NCBI GenBank assembly: GCA_036244855.1
Contig: BQKZ01000551.1
Coordinates: forward strand, 20,783-46,949
Direction: 5' to 3'
From: Temnopleurus reevesii
Taxonomy: Eukaryota > Echinodermata > Echinoidea > Temnopleuroida > Temnopleuridae
Length of the DNA stretch: 26,167 nt
Numbering within the stretch: position 1 is the stretch's first letter; each line of letters starts with the position of its first letter. The position numbers were made by a program, and so were the translations under genes. Of this stretch, positions 1-12,100 are shown piece after piece. Below the pieces are notes generated by a model. The model saw nothing but the letters and a program-made list of their open reading frames with translations. It did no database searches and had not been told where the DNA came from.

Positions 1-27
1 ATATTGAACTAGAATATGAATAATTAC
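1..27 (-). other. Start of intron 5 (continues outside window)
   Basis: Only the donor GTAATTA and twenty further bases of the intron after the zinc-finger exon are present. Confidence 0.85.
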
Positions 28-128
28 CTGAGATGTATTGTTCTGATGTGTCTCTCAATTCCTTGAACTGTTGATAGAGTCTTGCCGCATCCCTGCCACG
101 TACATTTATAGGACGTCTTTCCCGATGC
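28..128 (-). CDS. ZNF704-like: Coding exon 5: C2H2 zinc finger
   Basis: The exon has 101 bases, acceptor TTTATTTACAG|GCATC and donor CTCAG|GTAATTA. It starts on a full codon and encodes Ala315-Leu347 plus two bases. [20 protein letters not shown] followed by HIRTIHL is a C2H2 finger spaced C-x4-C-x12-H-x4-H (C323, C328, H341, H346), matching the human family finger FKCLWKNCGKVLS. All four zinc ligands are present. The reading frame is still open at the donor, so at least one more exon lies beyond the window. Confidence 0.95.
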
Positions 129-3100
129 CTGTAAATAAACAAAAGAAAGAAAATAAATGGTGTTCTTCGATTAATGATTATCACGAAGGGCTTTAAACAG
201 TGTACATAGGGAAATAGTTAGTTTAAAGAAATCAAGATAAATGAACTTTATCCCATCAGAAATCATTTCCTCTTATTCCTAAATAATAAGAGAATCCATT
301 CTTTATTTAAAATATCTACTAATGTTGATATAAATGTAAGAGTCAATATGGAAAAAAACTTTATTTGCAAGAAACAAACAGAGAAAACTTGGCATTATGT
401 CAATTTTTTAACATAACCATAAACTGTTCCAGATATAGCCTGGGACTGGAAGATGAGATGTCTAGAGAGTGGTAAATGATCCTCATATGATATGAGATTA
501 TACAGAGGGAATGGGTATATGTTACCAATTTGGGGTTATCAGTCTCTAACGCTCCTATATTATTAGCATTACAAAAGGTTACTGGATCAGAAGCAAAGAG
601 CTATAAGGTTTTCCTTCAATATCTTATCACAAAACAATCATACCTGAGACATTTACCATTTCTTACAAGTCACCCCTCCCACTCCCTCTCCCTCATTTTT
701 CTTTCTTTCATCATCTCTTCTTCCTTCCTTCCCTCTTTTCTCCTGTCTTTCATTAGGATTCCCCTCTCTCCTACATTCCCCATCACTCTATCCATCTATC
801 CCCCTTTCTAACTTTCTATCTGGTCTGTTTCTGCATCCTATATTCGAAGAAGAAGACAATGCTTTCTATAGGACATGACTGAGATCATAGAGGCAAGAGA
901 GTGTTGCCTCTTTGCTTAGAGACATGCATTTCGAAACATCTTGCAGAAATAACATTCGTCTCAGCTTTCTCCCAATTGCAGAGTTATTCTTCCTATTTTT
1001 AGAAACTACATCTTGCTGACGAAGTGTCAGGACCTCAGCTCATCCCACTGCGCACCTAAACGTATCCCATTACCGGGCTGTTCCATTTGTATTTCCTACC
1101 CCTTACGAAAGAAAACATCTTCTCCATATTATCTGGCATCTGTGATTTTCAACCTGAAATCATATAGGACTTTTTTGACAACTTATGTTGGTCAATTCGG
1201 AAAAGCAGTTTTGAATTATATTTCTTCTTCTTTTTGGAACAGATTTCAAGACAGACTTCATAGAAAACAAAAATAAAATGGAGTAAAAAGCCATTACATG
1301 TCTGAAATTATTTTCCAGGATTCATTTCACACATAATTATACTAACAATTTTATTAAATACGGCTTATTTAGTTTATATTTCTCAAATTTCCCATTATCT
1401 TACAGTATTTTTTCTATTTTCGTGAAAAACAAAAAAAACAAAACAAAGAAAACAAAGTTCAAGTTAAGCCATTTTCCGAGGATTCATCAGTCTTAGGCAT
1501 CCACAATCCACATTCATTTTTTTTCCATTTTTTTTTTTTTTTGGGGGGGGGGGGGGGGGATCTAGGTTAGGGTGAGGATTCCAAGGCCTCTGATTATTAA
1601 TCATTTCTATCAAACAAATATATGTTGCCCTCGGTAGTTTTCATGCATGTTTTGTAACACCCTGGATATGGGCAGCTTAGCTAAAAGTAAAAGCTCTTCT
1701 CCATGTGTTTGACTTCAAGGTCTATCAATGGAGCATATGCAATCAAATCATTGGAATAAATGCTGCAAATTTCATTTTTCCTTTATCTTCCTTCGCTTGC
1801 GTCCAATCTTACTTATTTGAAAAACATCTCATTTAAGAATGCAAATAACTATGCGTGTAAAAATCCTAGATATTTCGAGAATGGGGCTGAACAAAAATAA
1901 GGTCTTCACAAGAATCATGTATGAAACATGTTTGAGCTTCTTTGCCTCCCCCCCCCCCCTCCTCTCTTATCCAATCACTACATATTCTTATGCATTCACT
2001 AGAGCATGCCCAGACAATCGGCACTACCTCATTATGTCACCTAAATGAAGAATGAAGTTATTTGTGCTTCATCAAATTCAGATAGAATAGAAACATGACG
2101 AGCCCAGGTCTGTTTTGTCGATTTGGGTCGTTTGTGTCTGTTCAAAAAATGACACAGCCCAGATGGTCCTAAAATTAGCCGGGATTTACTCTATTCTCCT
2201 CGAATCCACTCAAAACATGTATGCACACTCACCCAAGAAGCTCCCACTATACACACAGATCGTGTACAAGAGGATCATAAATTGAGCAGAGTACCTGGGA
2301 GAAAATAGTCTTATCATTCAGACATGACGAGTAGTGGTCGTAATGCCTTGCATCATATTCGTTTACAAAAGCACTAAAAACCCAAAATGCAAATACTGTG
2401 TATCGTGTTGTAATATCAATAAAAGATGGTTTTAATTTTTCAAAATACCTTTGAGAAAAAAAACATAACACATAGCTGAAGACAAACTCTAATTTCACAA
2501 TTCGCACAAGTTATTGTAAATGAATACTGTATTTGAACAATCAAGCTTCACTACACATAAAAATGGTAGCAAATATAAATTGTATTTCTATTTGTAGAGG
2601 TAAAGCAGAGAGAGATTGAGCTGGCATAAAGACATATTCAGGATTTGGAGCTATTTCTTGGGACCTTCATTATGATTTGCAGATCTAAAATCTAACAAAC
2701 ACAGTAGGTACAATATTTAAGAAAGATTCAAATCTGAGTGCATCTATATCATGAAAACATTTTAATCTTATTTTACGACATGATCTCGACAATATGATTC
2801 TCATAGATATTCATGTATAATTGGAAACAGTCTCAAAATGGCAGACTAGCAAACTGGCCCTTGTGGGCAAAGCTGGGGTGTGGCAGATAAGCCGGTATTT
2901 CCTGCACTCTGATTGGCTGCCTGACTCAAAGGTCAATGTATTGGGTCACACAAATCAATAATAGTCTTTACAACCAGGCTATTATGATTTTCAACTTATT
3001 ATCTTCTTCCTTTGATCGTAACGATTCAATTATTTCCACTCATACATTTCCTTTCCAATCAGCTTGGCAAGTTGGAGAAATTGTGCACATCATTTTATGT

Positions 3101-6100
3101 GAATAGTTAAAGCAAGCCTCATACACCAACTTGTTATGCTTTTTTAGTTTATGTGCTGTAATAAATCTTTATTATCATAAATACCAGTACATATAATTGT
3201 CATTATTTCCACAGTTGTAAAGGGTAAAATATTATTTTTTATTCCTGGTATACATAGCTTATTATTCCATTCATGCCATGAAAACCATTTTAAGCTAATC
3301 AGAGAAATGTATCTCCATATATTTACTCATCCTAATGCAACAACAACAACAACAACAAAACCAACAACAATCGTACAAGAAATGTGGGATACCTCATGTT
3401 TAAGGGCCTCAAATTCTATTGCATGCGATTTCAACAATAAACCCACTGAACAAAATAGAAAGCTGATGATTTTTTTTGACAATCCGATACAGTCAACTTA
3501 TCCTTTAAAAAGCATAAAGATTTATCACATACAGCTTGGATATGAGAAGGGGAAGGTCAAAGCCGCAGCAGAGCATGATGGGAACATAAAGAATTAAGCG
3601 CTGTTTGCCAAAAAGGTTGGTAATATACTGGTAAGTTTGTTGAACCCACGCTGCAAGGATTTGACACCCCTATGAATATGAAATGGTGCAAACCATTCGC
3701 TGTGGCAGAGTTACGGGAGAGAGGGAGAGAGAGGGAGAGAGAGAGAACGAGAGAGGGGGGGGGGGGTCAGAAACATGAGTTTTTGGAACAGTCTCAACAT
3801 CGACAAGTTTACTAAAAATATTTTATTTAGAGTGATGTTTTAAACTGACTAGATGTAGAAGAACTATGTACTCCAACAGTGAAAACTAACAATTGTTTAG
3901 AAACAGAAGGCTGTTCTTACAGACTTTATAGGCCTAATTTATTGGAATATATCTGTTAAATGTGTATCCCAAAGTCGATTCAATACTATCTTGATTTGGA
4001 TGCCCCCCCCCCCCCAAAGTGAAGAGCACAATTAAAAAAAATGATGTTATATAAACCCAGGAAAAAGCCTACCATGCAAAACAAATATAAACTTACATAT
4101 AATTGCTAGATGTTTAATTAATAGGTGAAATGCTCACTCTAAAACCAGGGAGTTGTCACAGTAGAACTGTGACAACACCCTGCTAAAACTAACCAGTTCC
4201 CTCAATACAAAGTTGGATTTAGGAAAATGGCGAGGAGCATGGACTTTACCAAAAACATGTATGCCTACTAGTAATTATACAACGATGATCAACACATAAT
4301 ATTTGGTTGCATCAGAAGATTGTTTGTTGATCGGTCAAACGAACAGGTTCTATTGACACACCTGCTTCACAAGACAAGCACTTGACATTGCCTATGCTCA
4401 TACGCGACTCAGTTTATATGGAAACTTGATAAAGAGACAACATATCAAAGAAATATAGTATAAAACTGACTGATTAATCTGATGTGTTTCACAATTCAGA
4501 TTTTTCATTAAACATTGTATAACCATTGTACGCTATACATCATGATGTTCAAATGCAATTTTATTATTGTATAACCATACCGGTCTTGTATAGCCGTAGA
4601 GTTCTAGAATACGTTTTTGTTGTGTCTGAACGCGCTGTAAAAGAACCTCGATCAGCATTAAAATTAAACATTGTATAACCTTTGTACGCTATACATCATT
4701 ATGTTTACATGCATTTTTTTTCATTGTATAACCATACCGGTCTTGTATAGCCGCAGAGTTCTGGAATAAGTTTTTATCGTCTGAACACAATGTAAAATAC
4801 CCTCGATCAGCATAAAAGGACAAGTTCATATTGGCGTGAAATCTATCACATCAGGAGCTAAATAAAAATAACATAAAGTCCTCAACCCACTCTGACCTGA
4901 CACAATTGCTTCGTTTCATATCTCCATTATGATTTCACGCTTTACAGATTTTCCTCTCATCTCATTTGCAAATAACACAACTAAGGCCGGTCATGTGATG
5001 CCCTTGTTATGAATTTTTCAGGAAGTAGAATGCATATGAAGTAGGTTAATCAGTAAAATGTACGGAAATGTACATTAATACCTTATTGCTTCAATTAATT
5101 GAAATCGATTATCAATGTGTAAAAATGAGTTACTTTTACCAAATATGATTTGAGAAAATTTTGGATCTACAATAAAAAAAAAAAAAGAGCACATCATTCA
5201 TCATTTAATTTGCTATATAGATGATTCTTACAAAGAAGGACATTTTTTGAGTTGTCGAGGGAGATACATGGAAGTCTGTTTATATAATGATATGATTGGT
5301 GAATCCATACAAATAATTTTGGCATTATAAATCTGATGTGTGTCTCAAGTTTTTTGTTCCAAATAAATAATCTTTACAAAAAAATTATTTGTCTACCTTT
5401 TTAAACCAGCCTCATACCGGTACCTTGAATGTCTGGCTAGGCTATCCAGTATAATATGACTCTTGTCAGTTACTTTTATATTCAAGATTAAACATCTTTA
5501 TAAAAAATTGTATTTATTCAAATTTTCTTCAGACAAGACCCCTACCTTGAATTTCTTGGCTGGACTATCCGGTATCCTGTCTTCCATGGAGAATGGGATA
5601 CCGCCGCCACTGATGTCGATTCCCTCGTCGATGGAGGAGCTGAAAAGGGGCAATTTCGACGAGGGAATGGAACCTTGGCCCGTATTGAATGGAGGGCACG
5701 AAGAACTTTCCATGTCACCTGATATAATAATAAAAGTGATAATAGTCGAATAAAATCAAGCACATTCAAGGGTATTACGCACACTGATATTGATTTCATT
5801 GCGCTTGATTACAACAGAACTATGTGGCATGTCTATCATTAAATTCAATTAAATTCAGTTTTTTATTTTTACTAAAATATATCATTGTAGCAAGGAGGCT
5901 GAATTGTGACATATTTTACAAATAAAAAAATGTAGCCTAAAGGGCAATGAAAATTACAAAATATATTTGTCACTAATAATTTGTCACTAACGATCTCCAA
6001 AAAAGGATTTTATGCATGATGTCTAATGCTACTAAAGTTTCATAATATGATCTCATTTTTTTCAATTTCTATCTGAATCCTTTTTTTTTCTTTCTCTGTC

Positions 6101-9100
6101 AAGTCCAACTTAAAAAAACCCAGGCCTACATCAAAGTTTTATATGAAGAGAACACATATTTTTAAACTCCAAATTCCCTTTTTACAATGCATGAATTAGG
6201 TTTATGAAAAACATCTATGCTGCATCACCTCTCCCAACTTTCTTTTCCCAAAGTTATAACAAATTCAGGGAATAATTCTACTTTTCACATTTAATTAGCA
6301 ATTTTAGACATTGAGGAAATATTTTCAAGACTATTCTCTTAAGTTGGTCTAAGTTTGAAGGAATATCCCCAACTTACTATTTGAAGATGAAGGACTAGGG
6401 GTACTCCTCGAAACATCCCAATTGAAATGGGTAGTCATGGACGGTGACGGACTCGGTGAAACGTTGCCGTAACCAGAACTAAGGGAGCTAGCGGGGGACA
6501 TTGGACCTCCTCCACTCAACACGCTGTCACCTGAAAAGATAAACAGGAGAGAAAATATTATCATGGACTGTCTCGTAAATCAATCTATGCATGTCAGAAA
6601 GTCATGTAATTAAAAAAGATTAATTGAGAAGCTGCATACTGAATAAGGGGGTGTTGTTCAAAAGTTGCAATTGTTCGCAAATTGCAGTTGATCAGAACGT
6701 GCCAATCAAAATCATTGTTTCACGCACATCTTTTCAGCGACGAATATCATGCGCATATACATATATATATATATCATGCGCATTGCAATTTGCAACCGAT
6801 TTACAGTTAATTTGTGATTAATTGTAACTTTTGAACAATACTCCCTAAGAGTAATTAAAAAAGAGTAATTAATGATTACTCAAAACGTATCCTATTTTCC
6901 AACAAATAAAACATAGTCGTTTCAAGAAACACTTATACAAGTACCGTCAAATCCCCCCAAACAAGAACATCAGCTTTCGACACATTTTCATTATTGACCT
7001 TTTGCTTTGAACATCCTCACATTCTGCATTTACGCCTTTCTTCCAGGCATAATACAGGATTACAGGTGCAAACTGTGATCCTCAGGTGTGCGTTACTTCT
7101 AATAGGCAAACCAGCATGAGGAATTCTTTCTTTGGGTTGGAAAGTTGGAGAAACTGTAAGCATCAAATTTCATTTTCAATATTCTCCCAGTAGGGTTCTT
7201 CTTTGTGACAGTACATTGAAATGATGAAAATATATTGTTACATGATCTTATGTACAATTCATCCTTTGGAGATATTGTTATTACAGGGAATAGTTTTACC
7301 TTTCAAATTTGATAAGCAGTTCTAGATGTTGAGGAAACAGAACTTTTCAACCTTTTACTGTACAGATGTATGTGAAAAAGTTGGCGATACCCGGAACATT
7401 ATTCCCCGTTATTAAAAATGTAATACAGCATAATGACATATGTCAGGCCAGCACTGTTTAAAATAACAGTATCAATCAGGTTTACAAGCTGGTAAGGAAA
7501 TGATTACAGGAAGACGCACCGACGAGTGATCTGTTAAAATACTGTAATATACTGTCACATAAGAGAAACAAATGAGTAATCAAAGAAACAGATTCAAAAT
7601 AATGATAATAATGGATGTGAAATTTGAACTGGACACGGAAGCTTCATTGAGAGCGATTGAAGGGCCTTGAATGATTGCTCTGTTCTGATGAGCATGAAAT
7701 GAAATTGTTGCTACTTTTTACTTTTATTCTTGCATGAAGCCATGAGGGTGGGGTGGGTAAAAATGAACTTAAATCATAGCCGATGTATAGTTGTGGTAAC
7801 AATTCAACGTTTTGAGTAACATGGGAATTTACCATTACACCTATCTTTCAAATTTGTCAATATCATTGATCTGGCAATCGATCCTTTGAAAATTATGGAC
7901 ATTCAATCACATTTAGGGCACTCAATTGGTAAAAATGTTTTTTCTTTGATCATTTATAGCACAATAACCTTTTACTGCCTGGATTTGGTAAATTTCAAAT
8001 TTTGTACTTAAAACATCTTTAATGGTCAGGGAAAGAACTGTCTCATTTCTAATCTTAAATATTTTGGGGCATACTTTATCAGAATTCTTTCATTTTTAGT
8101 ATATCAATAAAAAATTCATTCTTATAATTTAATTTCTCTGATAAAATTGTAAGAATTTGAAATAAAAGATTCTTCTCATTTACCAAATCAACAACCTTTA
8201 AGATAGCGGCCCAATACAAAGTCGTGACTGATTGATTTGAAGAACTGTCCACTAAATAATCACTGTCCGACTGAATAGCCACAATGAAAGCAATTAAAGC
8301 AAATGACGTTAAATGGAACTCCGGCAATATTGATCGCTGTACAGAACAATGAGATAATACGACTGAGACCCTTTAGTGTGAAATGATCAATAGTTTTTGG
8401 AATCAATTTCGAGTGCTTTTGTTCGTGACCTCATAGCATGCTCAATAGTCATATATAGAAAGCTGTGGTTTAACATAGTCTAATCTGCCGGACACAACAT
8501 TTCTTTAAACCGTAGATTATAAACGAACTTCACCAGTGGAAACAGAAGACATTTTTGAATTTTTCACACAAGAAATTGCATTGATACTTCCTTTCTATAA
8601 TAATTTTAAATCATAACCCAACTACTTATTCACCAAATGCTTCTTAATTATCTAGTTCTCTTGTAAATATTTCATGAATTGGCAGACTATGCAAGTCCCA
8701 CATATAAAATATTTCTGATCATAATCAGGGTGAAGACTAGTTATTGTTTTTTAGATGACATTTGATAAGCCTCCTTTATGAAACATTTCAAAGGGAAGAC
8801 ACTGATCTGTTCCAACTGTGCCAAGTTTCCATCTCCCGAAGTTCTGAGAAAGACGAAAACACTATAGTTGTGTATTCTTTAGGGGAGGATTATTACGTCA
8901 CTAAAGACGTACGGTAAATAGACGAACAAAAGCGAAAGATACGGTAGCCTGGAAAACATACTAATGCTGTCATCCGATCAGGTCTTGAGAGGGGACTGAG
9001 AAAACAATGAAAAAGGAAAACAAATAACAGATCTATATCATTACTTTTGATAGAAGGGTCTTCCAAGAAAAGTGTTCTTCCTAATAGGTAAACATGCAGG

Positions 9101-12100
9101 TTGAAAATCAACTAATGAGTCTGAATGGCTTGTTAGATAGAAAGAAAAAAAATAATATAGGCCTTCATGTATCATATACTTCTATACACTTAAATAGTAC
9201 TTATTCAACATAAAATACAACAAAATCTAAGTGAAAACCAATGAAAAAACTATCTAGTATTTAGTATTCTATCACTTAAAAGCCAACTGAATGAAAACAT
9301 ATATACTTAAAAAGCCAGGATAAAAACAATGTAAGGTTCAAATAATTTGAAAAATCCTCATTCTAAATCACACAAATAGAATCTTTCTCACTTCTCCTTT
9401 TTCATGCATATCTTTTTTCATACCATCATGTATGTATATATCAAACATATGGAAAAAGTTTATGCCAAACTTTCATAAATTCGTCTCCAACCCGGCACGT
9501 TGCTCCAATAAAAATGCACCACTCCCCGGCCTGTAAATCTCTATCTCTGACGGAGGATGTAACTCTAGATCTTTCTGGCACGACTGGTCCCGGGCATTTT
9601 CGGGTTCTTCTTCTCATCACATGTGAAGCGTTGGATTACACCATGAAAATATTCCCTTCGGTCCTGACCCACAAATATGGTTTGAGCTCGATCTTCCCCC
9701 ACAGTTTTTTCTTCTATCTCTTTCCTTTGGTTTTGATTTGAAACTAAAAATAGGACTACCTACCCTATTCTCATCCCCATCAGCAACACCCCAATGGGAC
9801 ATCGTTCTATTTTCCAAGCATTTAATTGGGCTAGTATTAGCACCATTCCCCAAAATGATAATTTTTGATAAATCTCAATATTCATATTCTAGTGATGGTC
9901 CTGAAACTTACTTTTTTCTTGAGAGGAGGGGGGGGGGGGAGTTACTACCCAATGTCCAAGCATATATCCTTCATGAACCATAGAATAAAGGCTGATATAT
10001 TCATTTTAGCACATTTATCTCACTCTAAATAGGGATTTCAGTTCATCAGATCTCTTTACTGCAAATTTCTACCTAATCTTTCCTATCTTCCATAGGGGCA
10101 TTTTTTAAAAGTTTCCTTCCAATCTTCTGAAACACACCTACATGTACCACCCCAACCCCTTCCTTTGCACTCCCACCGGAATCGCCCACTCAAAATCCCT
10201 TTAAAATTTAAATCCCCTCAAAGTCTCCTCTCCTCTCCTATTTCTCTCTTGCCCTGGAAGAAATATTTCATTTTTGAGATTGCAACTGGCTCGGGTCAGA
10301 TTTTAGCCTGACCCTGCTGCCACGCAGGTAGTTTCAGAAACGATGCACGTTGCAAAAATTAAATTTGAAATACAATTCAATTGAAAATGGAACAACTGCT
10401 TGGAAATACACATTACAAAAGCCATGCTAGGCAGGGAAGGAAGGGGAGCAGAAATCGAAACCTGACTTTTAAACTAATCTACAATCTCGTCTCAAAATAA
10501 CCATCATCCTCCTTCCAAAAAAAAAAAGGGGGGGGGGTATCATGCAATGTTTATGGTATAAGCCATGGCTATCCCATAATTTTGCAAATGAAAGGTCTTC
10601 ACAAATGGGTGCATTAGATTTGCAAGGTTTTTCTGCCTAATTCACGTTCATAAGCATAATTTGTGAATCTGGATATATGCAAGGGATAGTAAAGGGGAAG
10701 GAAATTGTTTTGATCCAAAAATTATGCCCTACAACAGGCAGAAGTGTTAATGTCTTTAATTAGAATCTTTGTGTTTGATAAGCTAAAAAAATGCTGGGCA
10801 TCCAACAATCATTTGCCAACAATCCTGCACAAGTTTACAAAAACACATGCCCACACACACAAACTTACACCAAACCAAACACCCCATCCCCCCCCCCCCC
10901 CAAAAAAAAGACAGGATTTTCTCAATCCACGTCCAGGTTTACAGTCAATCCTGCGCTCATTTACCAAAACCAGCCTAAAATTTTCCCCTTTCTGCACCCC
11001 TGACACATTAAAGTGATTGATGACCAACTACCCTGCACAAGTTTACAAAAACACACGCCCACACACCCAAATACACCAAACACCCCCATCCCCCCCAAAA
11101 AAAACACACAACTGAAAACCTCTTCAAGTGCATTGCCATTTAACTTCTGACTCGTGTTGATAAACAAGGGTCTGAATTCACAGTCTAGAATAGCTTCAGA
11201 GTGTAGAGCTTGGCTTCCTCCTTTTCAAAACACATGACGAAAACAACGCAGGCAGAAAACAGGGAAGCCGGTGCAATGCGGCACCCACCGGCCGGCTTAT
11301 TAAGCACGCAAAAACTGGCAATACACACGTAGAATCGTGGTGAATGCCTAAATGTGTGAATGGATAAGCCTGTGGATGATTGAGAGTAGGTGCAAGCATT
11401 TAAAATCTTACTCCTTGCAATTGTTGATTAAGTGGCTATCTTCCCTCTTTAATGAAGCCAATGTAATGTACCAATGGGATTCCCCCCCCCCCCAAGAAAA
11501 GATGAAAAGAGTGATAGTTAGTGGATAAGACACTTGTGTGAAGCTGGATTTTTAAATAGAAAAAACGTTTCACAGTAAGTTACAGAAATTTGATACCAAA
11601 ACCACTTAAAGAGACTATAGAAAAAGGAGGTTATCACATATCCCATAATCTACGTTATTAGCTGTAAAAATGATTCCATATTGGGCCATATAGCTTCAAT
11701 TTGGTACATGCACATACAATTTTTCATCATTCCAAAATAGTTTACTTTAAAATATAAAATATATACTACATGGCCACCTCTATCATGATATTTTGCATTG
11801 ACTACAATAATAATTCAATATGGTTACGAGGTGGTGTCTAAACACTTTAAGAATTCGTCACACTTGACCGTATCCTTGGTCGTCATGGTAACTATTTAAA
11901 AAAACGGATCCATAAATCAAACTCAAGTATGTCGGTGTTTGTGGCAAGATGAAGAGGCGTTATAAGAGAAGAACAAACGTTGGAAAGGTCCTTGAGAAAA
12001 ATTGGAATATGTACTCTTTATTGTTTAATCCATATAGTGACTGCGCTACAAATTATCTAATTATCATCATTCAGAGATATGGTAGATTCTGTAGATTAAT

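Larger units (their letters stand above)
129..5545 (-). other. Intron 4 (5.4 kb)
   Basis: This is intron between exons 4 and 5. It holds a pyrimidine tract (671-830), T/G homopolymers (1528-1559), C and G runs, a CAA microsatellite, a GA tract, a strong short hairpin (4146-4182), a 156-bp tandem duplication and a decayed duplicate of the end of exon 4. Between these I see no exon with convincing coding character; the open frames here are low-complexity or AT-rich and short. Confidence 0.85.

Noticed and set aside
530..811. 93-codon plus-strand open frame
   Set aside because: Its second half is the CT-rich tract; the peptide is Leu/Ser/Phe/Pro low-complexity with no domain.
8079..8327. 82-codon minus-strand frame in intron 2
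   Set aside because: AT-rich, Leu/Ile/Asn-heavy peptide without similarity I recognise; no good acceptor and donor pair in phase with exons 2 and 3.
10293..10314. GGGTCAG/CTGACCC inverted repeat
   Set aside because: Only seven-base arms with an eight-base spacer; a single such element is expected by chance in this length.
10744..11167. Several overlapping open frames on both strands
   Set aside because: They arise from the CA-rich direct repeats and C/A homopolymers; the peptides are low-complexity and the frames are not shared between repeat copies.
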